Positions 1 through 7,138 are shown, numbered from the stretch's first letter. The stretch: DNA of 13,125 bases from Candidatus Nomurabacteria bacterium (GCA_023267245.1 JAHFNP010000012.1:1-13125), one strand, 5' to 3'. Made by a program: numbers and translations. Notes: generated by a model from the sequence alone, not told the origin.

Positions 1-3000
1 CGTCAGTTTCAACTTCCAATACGATATGGTCGCTTGGAACAAGATCTCCTTTCTTGCGCAGGTCTTGGATAAATCGAAGAAGCTCGCGATAATCCCCTTC
101 CAATTTTAATTCTGAATTGATAGTAATATCCAACTCAACTTCATTTGTTATTTTCTCGTCAAAAACAACTTCCTTCACATTCAATTCGTCTTTTATTAAT
201 TCAGCATATTGATCTCCTAATGATTTGCTTTTGGTGATTATTTTTAACAGTGGCTGGCGAACTTTGATCCCAGCTTTCTGTCGAGCTTCAAGTCCCGAAG
301 TAACTATTCTCCTGACCATTTCCATATTTTCGAGTAAATTATGGTCAATCTCACCCAAAGTTGGCCAGTTGGTTAAATGTATACTTTCTTTATTCTGTTC
401 AACTCTCAATTTGAGCCAGACATCTTCGGCGGTAAATGGCGTAAACGGAGCCATGATTTTAGATAAATTTTTCAAAACAAAGTATAGAGTTCTTTTTGCC
501 TCTCTATCGCCTTCTTTTATCCTGTCTCTGGAGCGGCGCAGGTACCAAGTCGAAAGATCGCCTATAAAGTCCTTGATCGCGCGCGCCGGTTCAAGAATTT
601 TGTAATTATCCAAATTTTCAGTCGCGAGTTCTGTCAGTTGATTCAATCTGGAGACAATCCACTTATCTAAAATGTTAGCAGACACCTCAGTATAAGACCC
701 TTGCTCTATAGAAGAGTCGCGATACAACTCATAAAAAGACAAGACATTGTAAAGCAGATTGAAAACTTTATTATTTATCTCAGCTACTGTTTTCTCGTCA
801 TAATTTTTGCTCTCGCCCGGCTGATTGACCGAATACATCCAGAAACGCACCGCGTCCACGCCAAATTTATTCATTTGTTCAAACGGTTCGACGATATTGC
901 CGATCGATTTAGACATCTTCTTGCCTTGCGCGTCGAGCAAGTGTCCGAGGCAGATCACATTCTTGTATGGTGTTCCCCTGTTCATCAGTACACCGACAGC
1001 AAGCAAAGTGTAGAACCATCCGCGCGTCTGATCGATCGCCTCGGAAATAAAATCCGCCGGATATACAGGTTCCCTGTTTTCAAATGGATAGTGATCTTGA
1101 GCAAATGGCATCGCGCCAGAATCAAACCAAACATCCATAACTTCTTTAATTCGGTGAAATTCCTTGCCGTCCTTCTCTAGAACAATTTCATCAATAAACG
1201 GCCGATGCGGATCGAGTTCAAAATTTTCATTATGCGGCAGTGGCACAAACGGCAATTCACGAACTTCGGCATTTTCAATAAAGAAAATACTATCCTTACG
1301 GCTTTCTTTTGTTTGATCTTTATCGAAACCTTGAGTGACTGCGAAAAACATCCAGGCTGGAGAGTCATGCGTCACGATCAAAATATTCTTGCCGACGTAT
1401 TTATTTTCAATGTCATATATAAAATCTCCAATTCTTTTCTTTACATCAGAGTAACTCTCCCCGCCCTCTGGAGCTTTTGTAAATCTGTCGTCTCCCTCTG
1501 CAAAAAAACTATGGTATTCCTCCAAGGATTTACCATCGAAAACTCCGCAATCTACTTCATGAAGTCTTTCGTCGACAATTATTTGATCTGGAGATAAGCC
1601 TAAGATCCCAGCTGTTACTTCTGCTGTCTCTCTAGTGCGAGCAAATGGCGAAGCAAAAATCATATCAATCTTATTATCTTTCAATAACTCTGCGCTCTTG
1701 CCTGTCTGATCTTTACCCTTCTCTGTCAGGTGATGCTGATTAAAATCCTTACAGCTTATAACTGCGGCAATATTATTTTCTGCTTCGCCATGGCGCATGA
1801 CGAGATATCTATTGCCGGACTTCTTTCCATATTTTTTAAGAGTATCAAATGAATCAACAATCAATCTCTCGCCATCCGCACTCATCCAAATAGGCAGCGG
1901 TGTACCCCAGTATCGCTCGCGGGAGATAGCCCAGTCTTTTATGCCGTCGAGCCATTCGCCAAAACGGCCTTCTTTGATATGCGCCGGTTCCCAATTTATC
2001 TTTTCGTTTTCCGCGAGAAGCTCGTTGCGAAGCTTGGACATGCCGATATACCATGAATCTCGGGCGTAATAAATAAGCGCTGTTTTACATCGCCAGCAGT
2101 GCGGATAAGAGTGCTTAATGTTTTCTTGTTTGAAGAATAATCCCTGTTTTTTAAGATCTTCTATTATATCTACGGCGAGAGTCGGCTTGCCCGGCCCGCC
2201 AGACTGACCACCGTCAACTTCTTTCACAAAACGGCCCTCCAGAAATCCCGTACCTTTTACAAAATGTCCTGTTTCATCGACTGTATGAATCTTTGGTAAA
2301 TTATTTTTTGTACCCAAGGCGAAGTCGTCTTGCCCGTACATCGGAGCGATATGCACAATGCCTGTGCCATCTGTCGTGGTCACAAAATCCGCTGTGTATA
2401 CTTTGTAAGCATTTTGCAATCTGTCATTGCCTTTATCCAAATCAGACAAATAAGGATAGAGCGATTCATATGAAAGACCGGCGAGATCACTTCCCTTTAA
2501 ATCTCCCACAACTTCATGTATGTCTGCTTCAAATAAAACAATCCTAGATTTAGCAATAATTAAAATTTCTCCGCCCACTTTTACTTTTACATAATCAATA
2601 TCATCACCCACTGCAAGCGCGACATTGCCCGGCAATGTCCATGGAGTTGTCGTCCAAGCCAAAATGTAAGTATTATCTTCTCCAACAACTTTAAACTTTA
2701 CATAGACTGACAAATCTTTATCATCCTCATAGCCTTGTGCAAGTTCATGCGAAGAAAGAACAGTCCCACAACGCGGACACCAAGGCACAACTTTGTAATC
2801 TTTGTAGAGCAATCCGCGTTTATTGATCTCTCCGACAACACTCCACAGACTTTCAATATAATTCGCATCATATGTATAATAGGCGTCATTAAAATCCACC
2901 CAGTAGCCCATGCGCTCGGTAAATGTCTTCCATAGATCGATATACTCATGCACACTCTCCTTGCATTCTTTGTTAAATTTTGCGACGCCGTATTGCTCAA

Positions 3001-3349
3001 TCTCCTTCTTTGATTTCAAACCGAGTTTCTTTTCTATCTGAAGTTCGACTGGCAAGCCGTGCGTATCCCAGCCGGCTTTCCGGCGGACGTGAAAACCTTG
3101 CATTGTTTTGTAACGCGGGATGACATCCTTGAAAGCTCTCGCCTCAAGGTGATGCAGTGCCGGCTTGGCATTCGCGGTCGGCGGACCTTCATAGAAAACA
3201 AACTCCCCTTTAGTGGAAGGTTTATCCAGTGTTTTTTGAAAAATATTGTTTTCTTTCCAGAATTCTAGAATTTTCTCTTCATTTCGAGCCAGTTCTGACT
3301 TGCCCAGAGCGGGGTCGAGAGGGTTTTTGTTTTCCTTATTTGTATCCAT
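1..3349 (-). CDS. ileS: Isoleucyl-tRNA synthetase, 3' end outside window, with inserted histidine-phosphatase domain
   Basis: Class I synthetase that charges tRNA-Ile in the cytoplasm. I translated 1116 codons from ATG 3349 to the window edge with no stop. Visible in order: the HIGH-equivalent motif GPPTANAKPALHHL (residues 55-68); the CP1 editing domain with TTTPWTLPG (~230) and GTGIVHIAPMYGQ (~330-342); HCWRCKT (~416-422); ERYWGTPLPIW (~475-485); an inserted phosphatase domain (514-699); WFDSGAMPF (~740); KMSKS (811-815); then the start of the anticodon-binding region. The PPTANxxP...HH form of the first motif resembles the eukaryote-like IleS2 type. An in-frame TAG lies just upstream of ATG 3349, which fixes the start; no clear Shine-Dalgarno is present. 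The frame is continuous from residue 1 through the insertion to KMSKS, so this is a true fusion and not two genes. The C-terminus is missing only because the window ends. Confidence 0.95.
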   Translation of the reverse strand, partial: MDTNKENKNPLDPALGKSELARNEEKILEFWKENNIFQKTLDKPSTKGEFVFYEGPPTANAKPALHHLEARAFKDVIPRYKTMQGFHVRRKAGWDTHGLPVELQIEKKLGLKSKKEIEQYGVAKFNKECKESVHEYIDLWKTFTERMGYWVDFNDAYYTYDANYIESLWSVVGEINKRGLLYKDYKVVPWCPRCGTVLSSHELAQGYEDDKDLSVYVKFKVVGEDNTYILAWTTTPWTLPGNVALAVGDDIDYVKVKVGGEILIIAKSRIVLFEADIHEVVGDLKGSDLAGLSYESLYPYLSDLDKGNDRLQNAYKVYTADFVTTTDGTGIVHIAPMYGQDDFALGTKNNLPKIHTVDETGHFVKGTGFLEGRFVKEVDGGQSGGPGKPTLAVDIIEDLKKQGLFFKQENIKHSYPHCWRCKTALIYYARDSWYIGMSKLRNELLAENEKINWEPAHIKEGRFGEWLDGIKDWAISRERYWGTPLPIWMSADGERLIVDSFDTLKKYGKKSGNRYLVMRHGEAENNIAAVISCKDFNQHHLTEKGKDQTGKSAELLKDNKIDMIFASPFARTRETAEVTAGILGLSPDQIIVDERLHEVDCGVFDGKSLEEYHSFFAEGDDRFTKAPEGGESYSDVKKRIGDFIYDIENKYVGKNILIVTHDSPAWMFFAVTQGFDKDQTKESRKDSIFFIENAEVRELPFVPLPHNENFELDPHRPFIDEIVLEKDGKEFHRIKEVMDVWFDSGAMPFAQDHYPFENREPVYPADFISEAIDQTRGWFYTLLAVGVLMNRGTPYKNVICLGHLLDAQGKKMSKSIGNIVEPFEQMNKFGVDAVRFWMYSVNQPGESKNYDEKTVAEINNKVFNLLYNVLSFYELYRDSSIEQGSYTEVSANILDKWIVSRLNQLTELATENLDNYKILEPARAIKDFIGDLSTWYLRRSRDRIKEGDREAKRTLYFVLKNLSKIMAPFTPFTAEDVWLKLRVEQNKESIHLTNWPTLGEIDHNLLENMEMVRRIVTSGLEARQKAGIKVRQPLLKIITKSKSLGDQYAELIKDELNVKEVVFDEKITNEVELDITINSELKLEGDYRELLRFIQDLRKKGDLVPSDHIVLEVETD
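1253..1810 (-). other. Histidine phosphatase (phosphoglycerate-mutase superfamily) domain embedded in IleRS
   Basis: About 186 residues (514-699 of the IleRS) form what looks like a complete histidine phosphatase domain. The family's four catalytic elements are visible: the RHGE motif with the phospho-acceptor His520, ASPFARTRETA with Arg571, ERLHEVDCGVFDG with the acid Glu598, and VTHDSPAW with the second His661. GGESYSDVKKR and the closing strand FFIENAEV also match the family. The domain sits after ERYWGTPLPIW and before DPHRPFIDEIVL. In ordinary IleRS this is a short connecting peptide, often with a cysteine pair. The catalytic residues suggest it is active, but nothing here identifies the substrate. 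The Asp after His661, where Gly is common, is a small deviation. Base composition does not differ visibly from the flanking ileS. Confidence 0.9.
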
Positions 3350-3357
3350 AATGCCCT

Positions 3358-3386
3358 ATTCTAGCATAAAAATTAATTAGGTCGAA
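3358..3386 (-). promoter_or_regulatory. Possible ileS promoter
   Basis: Read on the minus strand: TTCGAC, a 17-nt spacer, then TAGAAT. The -10 ends only 8 nt before the ileS ATG, so the transcript would be nearly or fully leaderless. The -35 match is weak. A promoter is expected here because a strong terminator lies between ileS and the upstream gene. Confidence 0.35.
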
Positions 3387-3414
3387 CGGCTCATTTGGCC
3401 CCATTTGAGCCGTT
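3385..3414. repeat. Inverted repeat upstream of ileS
   Basis: A perfect 9-bp inverted repeat, AACGGCTCA (3385-3393) and TGAGCCGTT (3406-3414), with a 12-nt C/G/T-rich centre. It touches the putative -35 of ileS and has no T-run on either side, so it is more like an operator or an RNA/DNA structure than a terminator. The role is unknown. Confidence 0.5.
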
Positions 3415-3445
3415 GGGGTCTCGCTTGCCATAGTCTAGTTTGTAT

Positions 3446-3483
3446 AAAAAAATCCCCGAATTCGTTAATAACGAATTCGGGGA
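3446..3483 (-). terminator. Rho-independent terminator of the 222-aa gene
   Basis: A perfect 14-bp stem (3453-3466 with 3470-3483) with a 3-nt loop, followed on the minus strand by seven T (3446-3452). The other strand has no T-run, so it acts only for minus-strand transcription. It sits ~50 nt past the stop of the 222-aa gene and separates it from ileS. Confidence 0.9.
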
Positions 3484-3498
3484 AGGACTAAATTTCAA

Positions 3499-3513
3499 GG
3501 GTCCAGTAGACCC
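3499..3513. repeat. Small hairpin just 3' of the candidate variable region
   Basis: GGGTC, a 5-nt loop, GACCC: a 5-bp stem about 20 nt after the stop codon at 3534. There is no T-run, so it is not a terminator by itself. In well-studied DGRs a short hairpin shortly after the variable region promotes retrohoming; its position fits, but the stem is short and may be chance. Confidence 0.35.
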
Positions 3514-3533
3514 GAGAATAAAAGTTTTAAGTG

Positions 3534-4202
3534 CTAACTTGCGAGGAGAGCCACAGGACGGGCACCACCCCAGACATTGACAAGCCAGTAGTAGAGCGAC
3601 TGCCAATTGCCGTCAAGGAAGAACAAAAAGCGGACATGCAGGCTGCCATTCGAGGAGCGGAATATCGTGCCCCAGAAAAAAATGTAGCGAGTATTACCTT
3701 TTTCATCTTTTTTCCAGTTCTCAGGAATGAAGTGCGGGTTTGCGAGCAGGTAATCCAACATACAAGCATTTAAAACTTTTTTACCTGTGAGTTCCTCTCG
3801 CAAATCGTGACCCTTTATTGTCTTTCCATTTTGTTGTTTTTTAGAAAGATGAAGAACTACTTTCTTGCCATCAACATAGAGACCGTCTCCCTTTTTCTCA
3901 ATTTTTACAATTCCTCCGAGTGTGTGTAATTCAATCTCTGCTCCACTGAAAGGGAGAACGGGAGTCGCATTGCAGTCAACAATGTGTTCAATTGCTTTGA
4001 TTTCGTAAGTTCCTTTCAATACTTCGAGATGTAAATACGATTTGTTTTCAATAATGATGCCTTGTATTACATCAATTGCGTCTTGATAAGAGATTGTGCC
4101 CTCATTAACACGTCTTTTGATTTCTCCTACCTTTCGATCGAGTTTTCCAAGTTGTTCATCGGTAAGTTTACCGTCTTGAACAGAATTTTTTTCCGTTGAC
4201 AT
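3534..4202 (-). CDS. Hypothetical 222-aa protein, candidate DGR-type variable protein
   Basis: A soluble 222-residue protein with no signal peptide or membrane segment. Residues 1-60 are charged and probably helical (LTDEQLGKLDRKVGEIKRR). Residues ~60-120 look like beta strands. Then come GHDLREELTGKKVLNA and MLDYLLANPHFIPENWK, and a C-terminal part beginning FFWGTIFRSSNGSLHVR that ends in a W/Y/G-rich tail. From memory, this layout (GH-LR-EL, LLDYLLANP-IPE-WK, FFWGTIYR-S-G-LYVR, variable W/Y/N/G tail, A-L-AS end) recurs in Parcubacteria proteins whose tails vary as in C-type-lectin-like DGR targets. That family link is a recollection and has not been searched. Any ligand-binding role would be inference. 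The gene is monocistronic, with a good promoter (4284-4312) and a terminator (3446-3483). No Shine-Dalgarno precedes ATG 4202. Confidence 0.8.
   Translation of the reverse strand: MSTEKNSVQDGKLTDEQLGKLDRKVGEIKRRVNEGTISYQDAIDVIQGIIIENKSYLHLEVLKGTYEIKAIEHIVDCNATPVLPFSGAEIELHTLGGIVKIEKKGDGLYVDGKKVVLHLSKKQQNGKTIKGHDLREELTGKKVLNACMLDYLLANPHFIPENWKKDEKGNTRYIFFWGTIFRSSNGSLHVRFLFFLDGNWQSLYYWLVNVWGGARPVALLAS
3537..3623 (-). other. Candidate DGR variable region (adenine-poor C-terminal codons)
   Basis: The last 29 codons before the stop encode FFLDGNWQSLYYWLVNV followed by WGGARPVALLAS. By my count the coding strand has about 10 A in 87 nt and about 56% G+C, whereas the codons just before it are A-rich. 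Many codons end in C, as expected if AAC-type template codons were mutated at their first two positions while the third was kept. The conserved W, L, P and A-L-AS positions alternate with variable ones. No template repeat or reverse transcriptase lies in this window, so the call rests on pattern alone. Confidence 0.5.
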
Positions 4203-4283
4203 TTTTGACAGTTTTTCATTGTTAAAGAAAATAGATTTTCGAGCAAAGCTCAGGCAACCCTTTGACCTTAAAAACTAGGAACA

Positions 4284-4312
4284 ATCTAACACAATAAATA
4301 GTAGTTTGTCAA
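4284..4312 (-). promoter_or_regulatory. Promoter of the 222-aa gene
   Basis: Minus strand: a perfect TTGACA -35 (4307-4312), a 17-nt spacer, and TTAGAT as -10 (4284-4289). It would give a leader of about 70-75 nt before ATG 4202. The leader contains a small hairpin (GAGC-AAA-GCTC near 4240) and no evident ribosome binding site. Confidence 0.65.
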
Positions 4313-4353
4313 ACCATAAAAAGATTACAAAATAAGGATTGATTACCCAGTAG

Positions 4354-4381
4354 GCGAATTAGCGGGTTCGCGGCTTGGCCG
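4354..4381. repeat. G+C-rich inverted repeats just 3' of argS
   Basis: Two small adjoining stems, GCGAA/TTCGC (4354-4358, 4367-4371) and CGGC/GCCG (4371-4374, 4378-4381), lie 15 nt beyond the argS stop in otherwise A+T-rich DNA. On the minus strand no T-run follows, so they make a poor intrinsic terminator. They may be an intergenic repeat unit or a 3'-end structure of the argS mRNA. The rest of 4203-4395 shows only the neighbouring promoter and leader. Confidence 0.35.
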
Positions 4382-4395
4382 TAAATTAATCTATA

Positions 4396-6192
4396 TCACA
4401 TTTTTTCAGGTGCTTGGATGCCGAGGAGATTGAGGCCGTTTTTGAGGACAATTGAGAAGGCTCTGGTCAGAGCAACTTTGTGGGGCGAACTTGGGTCAGA
4501 CGGATCGACGATTTTCGTCTCGCCGTAGAAAGCGTTGAAAGAGCGGGAAAGATCAGTCAGATAAGTGATCAAATAATGTGGCGCGTATTCAAGAGCCGAT
4601 CGCTCAACAACTTCCGGGAATCTGTATAGGAATCTTTCTAATTCGGTTACTTCTTTTGTCGCCGGACTTCGCAATTGGGAAGCCTTGCGCAGGCCGGCGG
4701 GCCGAGCAGAGAAAATTTTCAGCAGAAAATTATTCGTGCTTCCCGAGTGCGAGAGTTCGGCGATATTATTTTCTTGAGCTTTATTAAGTATTGACTTGGC
4801 GCGCGCATATGAGTACTGCAAATATGGACCGGAGTCGCCTTCGAAAGAAATAGATTTCTCAAAATCAAAAATGATATCCCGGCCCGGCGATTGTTTTAAA
4901 ATAGAATATTTAAGGGCGGCGACAGCGACCATGTTCACAAGTCTTTCCTTGTCTTCAATACCTCTATCGGAACTTTCAATTTTCTTCCGGACCATCACAC
5001 TGATATCTTCGATCAAAGATTCTCCGGTGATAACCGAGCCGGTACGCGAAGACATCTTGCCTGAAGGCAATCTGAGCATGCCGTGAGAGAGATGTTTTGT
5101 GGCTTTTGCCAATTCGGGGAAGATAAGTTCAAGCGCCTTGAGCAGAACCTTGAAATAATCATTGACCTCATTGCCCGTAATAACAATAGACAAATCATAT
5201 GGAAAAAGATCATACTTTATCTGAGCGAGGCCGAGCTCTTTCGCTTCGTAAGTCGGCAGTCCTTCTTTGTTTATAAATACCCGGGTATGAAGCTTCGGAT
5301 CATGCTTTTCAGCGGGAAAAATAATCGCCCCTTCGCTCTTTTCAAAAACCCCTTTGTCTAAATAATCTAAAACAATTTCCTTACCGAATTTGCCCGTCTC
5401 GCTTTCAAAGAAATAAAAATTAAATTCCGTCCCGAGCTTTTTGTAAATCTCGGCAAAATGTTCAAGACTGATCGTCTTACCGTGATCATAAATCCTATTT
5501 ATGTCTTCGTCGCTGCGGTCGTATATTTTTTTATTGATTGCATCAATTTCAATTTTTGACTCCGGATCTTCATAAGCCTTCGAACCTTCAGCGTAAGCCT
5601 GGCCAAGATTACCCGCTGAAACAACTTCCTTTTTATTCTTTATCAAAGCCCACACGGCTTTCGCCACATGCAGACCAACATCGCCTTGATAGCAGGCTCT
5701 CTTGGTCTCCGCTCCGCTCGCCTGTACCAGCCGCGAGATAGACTCCCCGATGGTATTAGACATCAAGTGCCCGATATGAAACTCTTTAAAGGGATTCGGG
5801 TCAGTATATTCGACTAACGCTTTTTTGCCTTTAAGAGTAGAATTTTGTCCAAAAGTATCCCCTGCTTCAAGCAAACTATTCAGACTTTCATCAAAAAACT
5901 TAGATGATAAATAAAAATTAATGAAGCCGGCGCCGGCGACTTCGATTTTTTCTATTGTGTCAAAGACGGTCTTTGACATTTCAGCGACAATCTTCTCAGC
6001 CAGCTCTTTGGGGTTCATTTTTAATTCCTTAGCCAAGATCAAAGCGATGTTGGTAGAATAGTCGCCGTGCGAAATCTCGTCCGGATGTTCAAGAGAAAAA
6101 GCGCCAACTTCAAGGCCTAAAGATTGGGCGGATTTTCGTATTAAATTGGTTAATTTCTCTTTATTCATTGAATTATGGTCGAATTGTAACAT
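4396..6192 (-). CDS. argS: Arginyl-tRNA synthetase
   Basis: Class I ArgRS, 598 aa, charging tRNA-Arg. The N-terminal tRNA-recognition domain shows HGDYSTNIAL (~42-51) and VAGAGFINFYL (~85-95). The HIGH motif is in TDPNPFKEFHIGHL (HIGH at 139-142). The KMSKS loop is KMSSRTGSV (from residue 379). The C-terminal DALR-type anticodon domain runs from ~515 to the typical ending LGIQAPEKM. Length is normal for the family. ATG 6192 lies only ~9 nt after the T-run of the upstream terminator. The internal ATG at 6168 (MNKEKLTNLIRK) has CATAAT just before it and may be the real start, giving 590 aa. Residues ~497-512 look like an in-frame insertion encoded by a palindrome. The stop is TGA, so UGA is not reassigned. 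Confidence 0.97.
   Translation of the reverse strand: MLQFDHNSMNKEKLTNLIRKSAQSLGLEVGAFSLEHPDEISHGDYSTNIALILAKELKMNPKELAEKIVAEMSKTVFDTIEKIEVAGAGFINFYLSSKFFDESLNSLLEAGDTFGQNSTLKGKKALVEYTDPNPFKEFHIGHLMSNTIGESISRLVQASGAETKRACYQGDVGLHVAKAVWALIKNKKEVVSAGNLGQAYAEGSKAYEDPESKIEIDAINKKIYDRSDEDINRIYDHGKTISLEHFAEIYKKLGTEFNFYFFESETGKFGKEIVLDYLDKGVFEKSEGAIIFPAEKHDPKLHTRVFINKEGLPTYEAKELGLAQIKYDLFPYDLSIVITGNEVNDYFKVLLKALELIFPELAKATKHLSHGMLRLPSGKMSSRTGSVITGESLIEDISVMVRKKIESSDRGIEDKERLVNMVAVAALKYSILKQSPGRDIIFDFEKSISFEGDSGPYLQYSYARAKSILNKAQENNIAELSHSGSTNNFLLKIFSARPAGLRKASQLRSPATKEVTELERFLYRFPEVVERSALEYAPHYLITYLTDLSRSFNAFYGETKIVDPSDPSSPHKVALTRAFSIVLKNGLNLLGIQAPEKM
4660..4699. repeat. G+C-rich imperfect palindrome inserted in frame in argS
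   Basis: Arms 4660-4674 and 4685-4699 pair over 15 positions with two mismatches around a 10-nt loop. The stretch is far richer in G+C than the surrounding argS. It encodes roughly ARPAGLRKASQLRSPA (residues ~497-512), between the catalytic core and the anticodon domain (KIFS before, TKEVTELERFLYRFPE after). The peptide does not look like ArgRS sequence and can be removed without breaking the frame. It resembles in concept the Rickettsia palindromic elements, which also sit in frame inside genes. Confidence 0.55.
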
Positions 6193-6201
6193 TTTTAAAA
6201 T

Positions 6202-6233
6202 AAAAAAACCTCTCGAAAAAATCGAGAGGTTTT
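6202..6233 (-). terminator. Terminator of the 265-aa gene
   Basis: A 12-bp hairpin (about 6205-6216 with 6222-6233, A-rich loop) followed on the minus strand by a T-run (6202-6208, continuing TATTTT). It starts 15 nt after the stop of the 265-aa gene and ends right before argS, so argS needs its own start site or readthrough. Confidence 0.88.
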
Positions 6234-6247
6234 ATAGCACCTTGAAA

Positions 6248-7045
6248 CTAAAGTTGAATTGTTTTCGAAGAATCATCACTTACTGTCGTTGTACTAAAAA
6301 GTTCTTTAACCTTTTTGAGCCTTTCCTGAAATTCGCCTAAAATTGCAGAAAGATGATAATTGGGAATTTCACTGAGACGGGCGGACATTTGGTCAAAAAA
6401 ACAAATTTGTTCCTCTCTTATCTTTTTGGGATTCCAAGAAAGAACTTTCAGGTCATCAATACAAAAAGCTACAAAAATAAGTTTGACTGGAATGCTTTCG
6501 TTCTTGTGAACCATTTTCACAAGAAAATCAGCAGTTGTGGTCTTCCATTTTGGATCTCCATCAATCCTGAGCAAATCAGGGAATTCCGGAGTTTCAAAAA
6601 CACATATTTCCACCATCAAACCAAAAGATTTTTTGCATAATTCTTTTGAGAAGAAAGGCTGGTAATTGCGCGCTCGGGAAAGAATTCCAGCAATGCTTAA
6701 ATTCTCTTCCCACGCTTCGCCTTTGCCATAGCTTGAAAGAATCCTGTTGATACGGATCAAACGAGCGGCATTTTTTGTACCGACATATTCTCCAAACAGC
6801 CTCCGCTCAAACTGGTCAGCTTCAAAAATAGCGGCTCTGATCTTGCGCGACATCCGGGGAGATTTTCCCTGATAACTATCCGAATCATTCTTCTGATAAT
6901 TACTTTTTCTTTCTAAAAGCTCGATGGCTTCATAGTACTTTTGGTCGACTGGTTTCCTGCCAGATTCAACTTCTTTAATTTCTGAAAGAGCAATTTTAAC
7001 AACATTTTTTTCTGCCTTTTCTTTTTCTGCATTATTTAGCGGCAT
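6248..7045 (-). CDS. Hypothetical protein, 265 aa
   Basis: I do not recognise this protein. It is soluble: no signal peptide, no membrane segment, no zinc or nucleotide-binding motif. The first ~35 residues are charged and helical (NNAEKEKAEKNVVKIALSEIK), and residues ~40-70 are polar. The middle contains FGEYVGTKNAARLIRINRIL and LSIAGILSRARNYQPFF. A probable beta-rich stretch follows, with MVEICVFETPEFPDLLRIDG and IPVKLIFVAFCIDDLKVLSW. The C-terminus is helical (LGEFQERLKKVKELF) and ends in a polar tail. Start ATG 7045 is the first in the frame after the promoter at 7094-7121, and its leader is unusually C-rich. The gene has its own promoter and terminator, so it is not part of the glyA or argS units. 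Codon use resembles the neighbours. Confidence 0.8.
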   Translation of the reverse strand: MPLNNAEKEKAEKNVVKIALSEIKEVESGRKPVDQKYYEAIELLERKSNYQKNDSDSYQGKSPRMSRKIRAAIFEADQFERRLFGEYVGTKNAARLIRINRILSSYGKGEAWEENLSIAGILSRARNYQPFFSKELCKKSFGLMVEICVFETPEFPDLLRIDGDPKWKTTTADFLVKMVHKNESIPVKLIFVAFCIDDLKVLSWNPKKIREEQICFFDQMSARLSEIPNYHLSAILGEFQERLKKVKELFSTTTVSDDSSKTIQL

Positions 7046-7093
7046 AACGGTGGGGGTTTTAAGGGTGGGTTATTTATTTGTTTTCTAAATAGC

Positions 7094-7121
7094 ACTATAG
7101 CACTTTTCCTAAAAAATGCAA
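7094..7121 (-). promoter_or_regulatory. Promoter of the 265-aa gene
   Basis: Minus strand: TTGCAT (7116-7121), a 16-nt spacer, TATAGT (7094-7099). The predicted start near 7087 gives a ~40-nt leader with two C-rich blocks (CCCACCC, CCCCCACC). It lies just beyond the glyA stop, and I see no hairpin terminator for glyA. Confidence 0.55.
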
Positions 7122-7138
7122 GGTTTATATATAGAAAT

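Noticed and set aside
1177..1597. Sizeable open frames on the plus strand and in other minus frames within ileS
   Set aside because: They are antisense or frame-shifted shadows of the continuous IleRS reading frame, which I could translate with conserved motifs throughout.
1253..1810. Phosphatase as a separate gene starting at the ATG at 1798 (MRHGE), with ileS split in two
   Set aside because: Distances between the ileS start, the phosphatase ATG and the codon at 1138 downstream are all multiples of three, and there is no stop or start signal at either junction; MRHGE is the family motif inside a longer strand (RYLVMRHGE).
3350..3533. T-box riboswitch upstream of ileS
   Set aside because: No T-box consensus or specifier-loop architecture; the strong hairpin is placed as the terminator of the upstream gene and the remaining space is short.
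4340..4395. tRNA-like T-arm (GGTTCG) near 4366
   Set aside because: No acceptor, D-arm or anticodon arm can be formed around it.
5925..5945. G+C-rich palindrome in argS near the AGAGF codons
   Set aside because: It encodes the conserved VAGAGFINFY segment of ArgRS, so the symmetry comes from normal codons and is not an insertion.
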